NCBI GenBank assembly: GCA_025353085.1
Contig: JANXRI010000464.1
Span: 1 to 6,773 of the forward strand
DNA length: 6,773 nucleotides
Direction of reading: 5' to 3'
Source: Betaproteobacteria bacterium
GTDB lineage: Bacteria; Pseudomonadota; Gammaproteobacteria; Burkholderiales; SG8-41
Below are positions 1-5,863 of the stretch, piece by piece (positions within the stretch are counted from its first letter, which is position 1; every line of letters starts with the position of its first letter). The notes under the pieces are model-generated. The model had not been told where the DNA came from, made no database searches, and saw only the letters and a program-made list of their open reading frames with translations. The position numbers were made by a program, and so were the translations under genes.

Positions 1-564
1 GATATTGACGCCCGTCATGAAATTAAGCAGCGCGCCGGCGAGATTGGCCGGCGACCCCGCGCCTGACGACGCGTAATTCAACTGGCCCGGTTTGGCCTTC
101 GCGAGCGCGACCAGTTCTTTGACGGTCGACGCCGCGAGTCCCGGGTAGGCGGCAAGTATCAAAGGTGTCGAGCCTATGAGGCTGATCGGCGCGAGATCAC
201 GTTGCGCGTTATACGGCATCGCCTTGACGAGACCTGGATTGGTCGCAAGTGAACTCGCGACGAGCACGAGCGTGTAACCGTCAGCGGGTGCTTTGACCGC
301 GAGTTCAGTGCCGATAATGCTGTTGGCGCCGGCGCGGTTATCGACGATGACCTGCTGGCCCAAGTTTTCCGCGAGCCGTTGCGCAATAAGCCGCGCCATG
401 AGGTCGGCGTTGCCGCCAGGCGCATAGGGTACGATCATACGCAGCGGTCGCGCGGGAAATTCAGCGCTCGCCGCCGGCGTCGAGCCGTTGGTGATAACGC
501 ATGCCGATGCCATCGCGGCCAGTAAGGTATTGCACCAGCGCGGTCGCCGGCGTGGAATGCTCAT
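1..564 (-). CDS. Bug/TctC-type periplasmic solute receptor, 3' end cut by window edge
   Basis: The visible 188 codons encode the N-terminal half of a Bug (TctC, tripartite tricarboxylate transporter receptor) protein, a family usually about 320 residues long that binds small carboxylated or related solutes in the periplasm. A signal peptide is visible: RRRPR near the start, a hydrophobic stretch around residues 10-25, and a likely cleavage after ASA at residue 34. The family signatures follow: a glycine-rich loop PYAPGGNADLMAR (46-58), VDNRAGAN (74-81), ADGYTLVL (94-101) and STVKELVALAKAKPG (146-160). The start is the ATG at 562-564, which overlaps the TGA of the upstream Bug gene as ATGA; no Shine-Dalgarno is evident, so translation is probably coupled. 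It is roughly 55% identical to that neighbour by hand alignment, so the pair looks like a tandem duplication. The ligand cannot be read from sequence. The rest lies beyond the left edge. Confidence 0.93.
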   Translation of the reverse strand, partial: MSIPRRRPRWCNTLLAAMASACVITNGSTPAASAEFPARPLRMIVPYAPGGNADLMARLIAQRLAENLGQQVIVDNRAGANSIIGTELAVKAPADGYTLVLVASSLATNPGLVKAMPYNAQRDLAPISLIGSTPLILAAYPGLAASTVKELVALAKAKPGQLNYASSGAGSPANLAGALLNFMTGVNI

Positions 565-1532
565 TCGATACGCACGCCGGCTTCTTTAATGACTTTCGTC
601 CACTTCGGGATTTCATCGCGCACGCGCGCGGCAAACTCTTTGGGGCCGTGGTAGTACGGCTCGACACCCTGGCGCGACAGCTTCTCGATGATGTCCGGCT
701 CCTTGAGCGTTTTTTCGACCTCGCCGCTCAAGCGTTCGAGCAGCGGCGCCGGTGTGCGCGCGGCGGCGATGAGACCGTACCACAATGTCGCTTCGTAACC
801 AGGCACGCCGGCCTCGGCAATCGTCGGTGCGTCGGGCACCGCGGGCGAACGCTTTGCGGTGGTCACTGCCAGCAAGCGCAATTTGCCGGCCTTCACCTGC
901 GGCAGCACCGACAGCATCGACGACATCATCAGCGGAATCTGACCGCCGAGCAGTTCGGTGACGGCGGGCGCGGTGCCTTTATAGGCGATGTGTTCCATCT
1001 TGACGCCGGCCATCATGTCGAAGAGCGCCATCGCCAGATGCCCGACCGAGCCGTTGCCCGAACTGCCGTAACTGTAGTAACCGGGCTTTGTTTTGGCGAG
1101 CGCCACGAGTTCTTTTACCGAACTCGCCGCGACTGACGGATGCACGACGAGCATTTGCGGCGATAACGCGACGAGGGCGATCGGCGCAAAATCGCGCACG
1201 GTGTCGTACGGCAGCTTGGCGTAGAAGCCGACGTTGGTAACGAAACTATTCGGCACGAGTACCATCGTATAGCCATCGGGTGCAGATTTCGCGACGAGGT
1301 CAGTGCCGACGATGGTGTTCGCACCGGCGCGATTGTCAACAACGACCCGCTGGCCGAGCGCGTCACCCAGTTTATCGGCGATCAAACGCGCGAGCACGTC
1401 ATTGCCGCCACCCGGCGGATAAGGCGATATCAAACGTATCGGCCGGCTCGGGAATTGCTGAGCGTGGGCGAGTGTGACTGCCGCGACCAACAAAAACGCG
1501 CTTACTGTCCAGCGTGCCAGAATCGAAGTCAT
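561..1532 (-). CDS. Bug/TctC-type periplasmic solute receptor, complete
   Basis: This 323-residue protein is a full-length member of the Bug family of extracytoplasmic solute receptors, which bind organic acids and related solutes in the periplasm and either feed TctAB-type transporters or act as orphan sensors. A Sec signal peptide covers residues 1-24 (hydrophobic core SAFLLVAAVTLAHA, cleavage after AHA). Family signatures are PYPPGGGNDVLARL (37-50), VVDNRAGANTIVGT (64-77), PDGYTMVL (85-92), the SSG turn near 157-159, IAYKGTAPAV (182-191) and a C-terminal PYYHGPKEFAARV segment (292-304). The ATG at 1530-1532 lies only 3 bp after the amrS stop, with no good Shine-Dalgarno, which suggests translational coupling. 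No tctA or tctB membrane gene is visible, though the operon continues off the left edge. The function as a receptor is secure; the substrate is unknown. Confidence 0.95.
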   Translation of the reverse strand: MTSILARWTVSAFLLVAAVTLAHAQQFPSRPIRLISPYPPGGGNDVLARLIADKLGDALGQRVVVDNRAGANTIVGTDLVAKSAPDGYTMVLVPNSFVTNVGFYAKLPYDTVRDFAPIALVALSPQMLVVHPSVAASSVKELVALAKTKPGYYSYGSSGNGSVGHLAMALFDMMAGVKMEHIAYKGTAPAVTELLGGQIPLMMSSMLSVLPQVKAGKLRLLAVTTAKRSPAVPDAPTIAEAGVPGYEATLWYGLIAAARTPAPLLERLSGEVEKTLKEPDIIEKLSRQGVEPYYHGPKEFAARVRDEIPKWTKVIKEAGVRIE

Positions 1533-1535
1533 CGG

Positions 1536-2606
1536 TCAGCGCCGGTTGATCGCAAGCGGAATGCGACGGCGTCCGAACTGACCGCTGAACATCTCGAATT
1601 TGCCGGCGATCGTCGTCTCGCATTGCGGGCATTTCGATTCCTGCGTCAGTGTGTACGCTTTGATTTGATGCCAGTCGCGCACGATGAGCGAGGTGTGACA
1701 CCGCGGACAATAAGTCGTGCCGCCATCGAGGTCATGCACGTTGCCGGTGTAAACGTACTGCAGTCCCGCGTCGAGCGCGATCCGGCGCGAACGGGTCAGC
1801 GTTGCCGGCGGCGTCGCGGCGATGTCGGTCATCTTGTGGTCCGGGTGGAAGGCGGTGAAATGCAGCGGCACGTCGGGCCCGAGTTCGCGCATGATCCAGT
1901 CGCACATCGCAGTGATTTCCTCGACCGAATCGTTTTTGCCGGGGATCAGCAAGGTTGTGATCTCGAACCACACCGATGTTTGGTGCTTAAGGTAGACGAG
2001 CGTGTCGAGCACCGGCTGCAAGCGGGCGCCGCAGAGCTTAAGATAAAATTCATCGGTAAATGCTTTGAGGTCGACGTTGGCGGCGTCCATTTTGGCGTAA
2101 AAGTCGCGTCGCGGCACGTCGCGTATATAGCCCGCGGTGACCGCGACGGCGCTGATGCCGCGCGCATGACAAGCGTCGGCTACATCCATCGCATATTCGG
2201 CGAAAATCACCGGATCGTTGTAGGTGAACGCGATGCTTTTGCAACCGTTGGCGACCGCGGCTTCGGCAATGGCGGCGGGTGTTGCTTCATCCGCGAGCCG
2301 GTCCATGTCCTTCGATTTGCTGATGTCCCAGTTCTGGCAGAACTTGCACGCGAGATTGCAGCCGGCGGTGCCGAATGACAGCACGCTCGAGCCGGGATAG
2401 AAGTGATTGAGCGGCTTTTTTTCGATCGGGTCGATGCAAAATCCGGAAGAGCGCCCGTACGTCGTGAGCATCATCCGGTCGCCCACGCGCTGGCGCACGA
2501 AACAAGCGCCGCGCTGGCCTTCGTGCAATCGGCAGTCGCGCGGACACAGGTCGCATTGCATGCGGCCATCGTCGAGCATATGCCACCAGCGACCGGCGTA
2601 ACTCAT
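1536..2606 (-). CDS. amrS: AmmeMemoRadiSam system radical SAM enzyme (AmrS type)
   Basis: A 356-residue radical SAM protein of the family found next to, and co-occurring with, Memo and AMMECR1 domain proteins; the family resembles pyruvate formate-lyase activases but its substrate is not established. The cluster motif is C83-x3-C87-x2-C90 in AGCNLACKFCQNWD, which should bind the 4Fe-4S cluster that cleaves S-adenosylmethionine. Preceding it is a cysteine set C18, C21, C25 and C35 (CDLCPRDC and GAC), typical of this family. A TIM-barrel core follows, with FTYNDPVIFAEY (127-138), NVDLKAF (177-183) and TTLLIPGKND (217-226). The C-terminus carries a CPRC pair (300-303) and a CPQC pair (326-329), which look like a zinc-ribbon. 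The gene starts at ATG 2604-2606, 4 bp after the stop of the Memo-AMMECR1 gene, with only a weak upstream GACGAG. Cytoplasmic. Family assignment is firm; reaction unknown. Confidence 0.92.
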   Translation of the reverse strand: MSYAGRWWHMLDDGRMQCDLCPRDCRLHEGQRGACFVRQRVGDRMMLTTYGRSSGFCIDPIEKKPLNHFYPGSSVLSFGTAGCNLACKFCQNWDISKSKDMDRLADEATPAAIAEAAVANGCKSIAFTYNDPVIFAEYAMDVADACHARGISAVAVTAGYIRDVPRRDFYAKMDAANVDLKAFTDEFYLKLCGARLQPVLDTLVYLKHQTSVWFEITTLLIPGKNDSVEEITAMCDWIMRELGPDVPLHFTAFHPDHKMTDIAATPPATLTRSRRIALDAGLQYVYTGNVHDLDGGTTYCPRCHTSLIVRDWHQIKAYTLTQESKCPQCETTIAGKFEMFSGQFGRRRIPLAINRR

Positions 2607-2610
2607 AACG

Positions 2611-4023
2611 TCAACGCTCGTCTTCGCGCCACTTGGTCACGGTGTAGCGCGATAGAGTAACCGCGGGATCCCAGAAATCGGGCGGCAAGCCGGCTTTGTG
2701 CTTCAAGTGCCCGATGAAAAGGCGGGGGTCGCTAAAACTTTCCCAAACCTGCGGCAGGAAGGTGCTGCGGTGATAACCGTATTTGAAAATCACGCCGTCG
2801 ATGCCGGGGCGCAATTGCGCGAGTGCGTCGGCCTCGTCGCGGTATTGCATCGGCTCGACCGCCGACAGCACGGAGACCTCAACTTTTATGTCACCGAGTT
2901 CATCTGCCGCCAGCGGCTTGAAGCGAGGATCGCGCAATGCGGCGGCAACTGCGTTCGCTTTGACGTCCTCACCCAGCGCGCGGTGTGCTTCGAGCGTCCC
3001 GATGCAGCCGCGCAATTCGCCGTGCTTCATCAGCGTGACGAACGAGGCCCCTGGCGCTTGCAGCCATTGCGCCTCGTCGGGTGCTTGCGTGGGCAGTCCG
3101 AGTTCCCGCGCAATCGCAGCGCGCGCGAGCGGCAGCAGTACGTTGCCGGCGTGCGCGGTCAGCGCGCTTTGGTCGGCGCCGTATAGCGCCGGGCGCGCGT
3201 CGTCGGCGCTTAATCCGCCCCGTGGCTGCGCTGCATAAAACGCGAATGCGCCGTAGCCGACTACGCGCGTGCGGTCACCCGCGGTATCGCCGGAGTTGCG
3301 CAAATCAACCAGCTCCGGCGACAGGCCGCGTTTGCGCGCGGTCTGGAGCAGCCCGTTGACCGGCGTACCGCCGCACGCCTGCTCATGCGAAACATGCGGC
3401 TGCAAATCGAGGATCGCCCGGGCGGTCAGCCGGTCGATTGCCTGCGCATCGGCGTAACCCAGGTAATGCGATAAGTCGGAGCTGATGACAATCAGCGTCT
3501 CATCGCCGCCCCACAGCAGATCGAGCACCTGTGCCACTTCGTCAGTCGTCGCATCGCCGACCGCCAGCGGGACGAGCGTGAATTCGCCGAGCGCTTCCTG
3601 CAGAAACGGCAGATGCACTTCGAGCGAATGCTCCTGCGCGTGGGCCGCCGCGCTCACGGTGATTTGCGGCAGTTGTTTTAACGCGCTGACCGCCGACGCA
3701 TCGACGGCGATGGTGCCGAGCGGCGTTGCCAATGCTTGCGCATCGGGCAGCGCGAGGCCGCGCACCGCCACGCGGTGGACGGGCCCCAGCAGCACGACGC
3801 GCTTGATGACGCCGCGCGCGGGCGCGAGGCGCGCGTACACAGAGGCAGCGACCGGCCCAGAGTAAATGTAGCCGGCATGCGGTGCGATGATGGCCTTCGG
3901 CACTGGTTGACCCCGCGCGGCGCCCGCGGCGCCAGCCAGCAGTGCTGCCACGTCTTTCGCGAGTTGGCCGGCCGAGCCCGGATAAAAAGTTCCAGCTACC
4001 GCGGGAGGTCGTACGCTGCTCAT
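2611..4023 (-). CDS. Fused Memo-AMMECR1 protein of the AmmeMemoRadiSam system (AmrB-AmrA)
   Basis: This 470-residue protein joins two domains that are separate proteins in many organisms, including humans (MEMO1 and AMMECR1). Residues 3-265 are a Memo domain, a fold related to LigB-type non-haem iron dioxygenases: RPPAVAGTFYPG (5-16), APHAGYIYSGPVA (47-59), GPVHRV (80-85), EHSLEVHLPF (131-140), SSDLSHY (181-187) and CGGTPVNGLL (217-226). H49, H83 and C217 sit where human MEMO1 has its metal ligands. Residues about 285-465 are an AMMECR1 domain with the hallmark LRGCIGT (338-343 plus T), RDPRF (364-368), VEVSVLS (381-387) and a C-terminal FLPQVW segment. The start is ATG 4021-4023, placed just before RPPAVAGTFYP, with a weak GAGA upstream. 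It is the first gene of the minus-strand run and is followed 4 bp later by amrS, its expected functional partner. Biochemical role unknown. Confidence 0.93.
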   Translation of the reverse strand: MSSVRPPAVAGTFYPGSAGQLAKDVAALLAGAAGAARGQPVPKAIIAPHAGYIYSGPVAASVYARLAPARGVIKRVVLLGPVHRVAVRGLALPDAQALATPLGTIAVDASAVSALKQLPQITVSAAAHAQEHSLEVHLPFLQEALGEFTLVPLAVGDATTDEVAQVLDLLWGGDETLIVISSDLSHYLGYADAQAIDRLTARAILDLQPHVSHEQACGGTPVNGLLQTARKRGLSPELVDLRNSGDTAGDRTRVVGYGAFAFYAAQPRGGLSADDARPALYGADQSALTAHAGNVLLPLARAAIARELGLPTQAPDEAQWLQAPGASFVTLMKHGELRGCIGTLEAHRALGEDVKANAVAAALRDPRFKPLAADELGDIKVEVSVLSAVEPMQYRDEADALAQLRPGIDGVIFKYGYHRSTFLPQVWESFSDPRLFIGHLKHKAGLPPDFWDPAVTLSRYTVTKWREDER

Positions 4024-4052
4024 TTCAGTCTCGCTGTTTCGTGGTCGGGATA

Positions 4053-4058
4053 ATTATA
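4053..4058 (-). promoter_or_regulatory. -10 element of a likely sigma-70 promoter for the Memo-AMMECR1/amrS operon
   Basis: On the minus strand the hexamer TATAAT is a perfect -10 consensus, 30 bp upstream of the ATG at 4023. Transcription would begin near 4046, giving a leader of about 23 nt. The sequence 17 bp upstream of it (CGCGAA on the minus strand, 4076-4081) does not match TTGACA, and there is no TGn extension, so the promoter may be weak or need an activator. This is inference from motif and position only. Confidence 0.5.
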
Positions 4059-4110
4059 GTCTCGGCGCAACGCTATTCGCGTAATCGGTTCGTCCTTGTG
4101 ACGGCTGACG

Positions 4111-4141
4111 TTGCAATGCCTCTGCGGCGGGCTGCTACAAT
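4111..4141 (+). promoter_or_regulatory. Likely extended -10 promoter for ispDF
   Basis: TGC followed directly by TACAAT (TG at 4133-4134, hexamer at 4136-4141) forms an extended -10 element. A TTGCAA hexamer at 4111-4116 matches TTGACA in four positions with a 19-bp spacer, which is long but tolerable for an extended -10 promoter. Transcription would start close to 4148, leaving a leader of roughly 23 nt before the ATG at 4171. That also argues against the ATG at 4111 as the ispD start, because it would lie upstream of the transcript. Confidence 0.5.
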
Positions 4142-4170
4142 CCCCCGCACGAATGTTGCCGGTTTCTTCG

Positions 4171-4869
4171 ATGCCCAGACTATTTGCTTTGATACCCGCG
4201 GCCGGCAGCGGTTCCCGCATGGGCGCTGAACGGCCCAAGCAATATTTGCCGCTCGCCGGCAAACCCGTGCTTTATCATGCGCTGCGCAATTTATGCCGGC
4301 ATACGGCAATCGATAAAGTAATGGTCGTGCTAGCGGCGGACGACACGTTTTTCGCGCAATACGACTGGCGCGAATTCGGCGCGCGCCTGATGCCGCTTTA
4401 TTGCGGCGGCCAGTTGCGCGCCGACAGCGTGTTCAACGGCTTGCTGGCCGCGCGTGACGAAATCGACGCCGACGATTGGGTGCTCGTGCATGATGCGGTG
4501 CGGCCGTGTCTCGCGCTCGAAACGCTTGAGCGGCTGATCGAAACCTTGCGCCCCGAGCCGACCGGCGGATTGCTTGCGTTGCCCGTAGTCGACACGCTGA
4601 AGCATGCGGACGCCGACAATTACGTGCTATCGACCGAAGCGCGTGAACATTTGTGGCAGGCGCAAACGCCGCAAATGTTCCGTTACCGTTTATTGCTCGA
4701 AGCGCTGCGCGCGAGCGGGCGGGCAACCGCGACCGACGAAGCGAGTGCGATCGAGCGCATGGGACTGCGGCCCAAACTCGTGCCTGGCGACAGCCGTAAC
4801 CTGAAGGTTACGTATCCGCAGGATCTTGCATTGGCCGAAACACTTCTGCGTGGCATGGAGCGACTATGA
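4171..4869 (+). CDS. ispD: 2-C-methyl-D-erythritol 4-phosphate cytidylyltransferase
   Basis: IspD transfers CMP from CTP to 2-C-methyl-D-erythritol 4-phosphate, the third step of the MEP route to isoprenoid precursors, in the cytoplasm. The 232-residue length matches the family (about 230-236). The N-terminal nucleotide-binding signature is PAAGSGSRMGAERPKQYLPL (9-28), with R16 and K23 at the positions of the catalytic E. coli R20 and K27. Other signatures are the CTP-site segment CGGQLRADSVFNGL (78-91), VHDAVRPC (106-113) with D108, DTLK (141-144), QTPQMFRY (165-172), TDEASAIE (188-195) and LKVTYPQDL (211-219) with K212. The start chosen is ATG 4171, which places the family's usual short lead before the P-loop. 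In-frame ATGs at 4153 and 4111 exist, but 4111 would precede the predicted transcription start. No clear Shine-Dalgarno is seen for any of them. The stop overlaps the ispF start as ATGA. Confidence 0.96.
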   Translation: MPRLFALIPAAGSGSRMGAERPKQYLPLAGKPVLYHALRNLCRHTAIDKVMVVLAADDTFFAQYDWREFGARLMPLYCGGQLRADSVFNGLLAARDEIDADDWVLVHDAVRPCLALETLERLIETLRPEPTGGLLALPVVDTLKHADADNYVLSTEAREHLWQAQTPQMFRYRLLLEALRASGRATATDEASAIERMGLRPKLVPGDSRNLKVTYPQDLALAETLLRGMERL

Positions 4870-5345
4870 GAATCGGCCAGGGATTCGATGCGCACGCGTT
4901 GAAAGCCGGGCGCAAACTCGTGATCGGCGGTGTGACCATACCGCACGATCGCGGATTGGACGGACACTCGGATGCGGACGTGCTGCTGCACGCGGTTTGC
5001 GACGCCTTGATCGGCGCGGCGGCGCTCGGCGATATCGGGACGCATTTTCCCGATAGCGAGGCGCGGTATAAAGGCGTGGATAGCCGCACGTTGCTGCGTG
5101 AAACGGCAGCGCTGCTCGCCGCTAACGGCTGGCGCGTGGTGAACCTCGATACGACCATCATCGCGCAGGCGCCGCGCATGGCGCCGCATATCGCCGGCAT
5201 GGTCGCCAATATCGCCGCCGACTTGAACATTCCTGTGTGCGACGTCAATGTGAAAGCAAAGACTACGGAGAAGCTCGGGTTTGCGGGCCGCGCGGAGGGC
5301 ATCGCCGCCGAGGCCGTGGTGTTGATCGCGCCGCTGGCTGCGTGA
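4866..5345 (+). CDS. ispF: 2-C-methyl-D-erythritol 2,4-cyclodiphosphate synthase
   Basis: IspF converts 4-diphosphocytidyl-2-C-methyl-D-erythritol 2-phosphate into the 2,4-cyclodiphosphate with release of CMP; it works as a trimer with a zinc ion at each active site. The 159-residue length is exactly typical. The start RIGQGFDAH gives zinc ligands D8 and H10, and the third ligand H42 lies in HSDADVLLHAVCDALIGA (34-51). DIGTHFPDSEARYKG (56-70) and the nucleotide-contacting AKTTEKLGFAGRAEGI (131-146, with T133, T134 and E135) are intact. The ATG at 4866-4868 overlaps the ispD stop, and a GGAG at 4857-4860 sits 5 nt upstream, so it has its own ribosome site as well as coupling. IspF acts two steps after IspD; the intervening kinase gene ispE is not in this window. 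Confidence 0.97.
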   Translation: MRIGQGFDAHALKAGRKLVIGGVTIPHDRGLDGHSDADVLLHAVCDALIGAAALGDIGTHFPDSEARYKGVDSRTLLRETAALLAANGWRVVNLDTTIIAQAPRMAPHIAGMVANIAADLNIPVCDVNVKAKTTEKLGFAGRAEGIAAEAVVLIAPLAA

Positions 5346-5370
5346 ACGCCGGCGCTTAATTTCTTCACGC
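5340..5370 (+). other. Inverted repeat overlapping the ispF stop codon
   Basis: GCGTGAA (5340-5346) and TTCACGC (5364-5370) form a perfect 7-bp stem around a 17-nt loop that itself contains the self-complementary CGCCGGCG (5347-5350 onward). The left arm includes the ispF TGA. There is no T-run after the right arm, so it is not a standard intrinsic terminator; it may be an mRNA 3'-end stabiliser or chance. Confidence 0.35.
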
Positions 5371-5372
5371 GA

Positions 5373-5395
5373 TGCCGCGTCTGTTCTTCGCGGCA
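5373..5395. terminator. Weak stem-loop between the convergent genes
   Basis: TGCCGCG (5373-5379) pairs with CGCGGCA (5389-5395) around a 9-nt loop, and GA/TC can extend the stem across a one-base bulge. It lies in the gap between ispF and the convergent small secreted-protein gene, where termination is expected for both. No T-tract follows on either strand, so it is only a candidate. A third GC-rich pair, GCGCGG (5425-5430) and CCGCGC (5449-5454), with an 18-nt loop, lies nearer the other gene. Confidence 0.25.
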
Positions 5396-5461
5396 ATCCA
5401 AAAGCCGTCGTCTATCGCTTGATCGCGCGGTGACTACTCGCAGCTTGGCCGCGCAGCAATT

Positions 5462-5863
5462 TTATTTCGCGGGAACCGGGGCCGGCGCTTTTTTTGCCGG
5501 CGATGACTTAGCCGGCGCAGTCGGTGCGGCGAGTTGCTCGACGAGCTGAATGGCACCCGCGACAACACTTTGCTGCGGATGATCGCGGCAGTATCGATCG
5601 AAGTATTGGTTAAAATCGTCGCCGCTTGGAAACACGCCGACTTTGACCTGGCGCGACGGCGTCGCATAGTTGTAGCCGGAAGCAAAACCGCGTGCCCAAA
5701 TTTCGTATTGTTGGCGCACGAGCTTGTTGCCCGCTGATGAAGTCCATGCGGTGCATGTCGCGTTCTCGGCGGAAAAAATGATGTTGATTTGCGGTTCGCG
5801 GTCCGCCGCAAGCACCGGCGCGGCCGCGAGGGTCATACTTATAATAAAAACTATCGCCTTCAC
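5462..5863 (-). CDS. Small secreted protein of unknown function
   Basis: I do not recognise a named family for this 133-residue protein. It begins with a clear Sec signal peptide (residues 1-19, MKAIVFIISMTLAAAPVLA, cleavage after VLA), so the mature part of about 114 residues should be periplasmic or exported. The core has two cysteines, C37 in ATCTAW and C92 in RYCRDHP, which could form a disulphide, plus the patterns WARGFASGYN (56-65) and VVAGAIQLVEQL (100-111). This layout, Cys-Trp then Gly-Tyr then Tyr-Cys-x-x-x-Pro, resembles small helical periplasmic proteins of the HdeA/Rap1a kind, but that is only a resemblance. Residues 112-133 are a low-complexity Ala-Pro-Lys tail, basic and probably disordered. 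The start is GTG (5861-5863), chosen because an AGGAG (5873-5877, minus strand) lies 9 nt upstream and the signal peptide begins there. It follows the envZ-like gene in the same direction. Confidence 0.85.
   Translation of the reverse strand: MKAIVFIISMTLAAAPVLAADREPQINIIFSAENATCTAWTSSAGNKLVRQQYEIWARGFASGYNYATPSRQVKVGVFPSGDDFNQYFDRYCRDHPQQSVVAGAIQLVEQLAAPTAPAKSSPAKKAPAPVPAK

Larger units (their letters stand above)
4024..4170. promoter_or_regulatory. Divergent intergenic region between the Amr operon and ispDF
   Basis: This 147-bp gap separates the minus-strand Memo-AMMECR1 gene from plus-strand ispD. It is locally more AT-rich around 4050-4080 than the surrounding coding DNA. It contains one candidate -10 on each strand (minus at 4053-4058, plus at 4136-4141), spaced so that the two promoters do not overlap. 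A short direct repeat TGACG-gc-TGACG lies near 4099-4110, between them. I see no riboswitch-like structure and no obvious operator palindrome. Confidence 0.6.

Noticed and set aside
463..564. Twin-arginine or lipoprotein signal on the partial Bug protein
   Set aside because: RRRPRW lacks the S/T-RR-x-F-L-K pattern, and the cysteine at residue 22 is preceded by ASA without the usual leucine at -3; an ordinary Sec signal ending in ASA fits Bug receptors better.
501..1136. A 211-codon plus-strand open frame opposite the two Bug genes
   Set aside because: It is antisense to two well-supported Bug coding regions and is rich in Arg, His and Cys without any recognisable motif, as expected for a shadow frame in high-GC DNA.
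1455..2378. A 307-codon plus-strand open frame opposite amrS
   Set aside because: The opposite strand carries intact radical SAM motifs over the whole span; this frame shows no domain, signal peptide or ribosome site and has shadow-like composition.
4111..4170. Extended N-terminus of IspD starting at ATG 4111
   Set aside because: The added residues do not resemble an IspD N-terminus, there is no ribosome site, and the best promoter's -10 lies downstream of this codon.
4683..5396. A 237-codon minus-strand open frame opposite ispD and ispF
   Set aside because: It crosses two overlapping, clearly conserved MEP-pathway genes on the other strand and has an Arg-rich composition with no motif.
5424..5454. 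Intrinsic terminator for the small secreted-protein gene
   Set aside because: The GCGCGG/CCGCGC stem has an 18-nt loop and no following T-run on the minus strand, so it does not meet the pattern.
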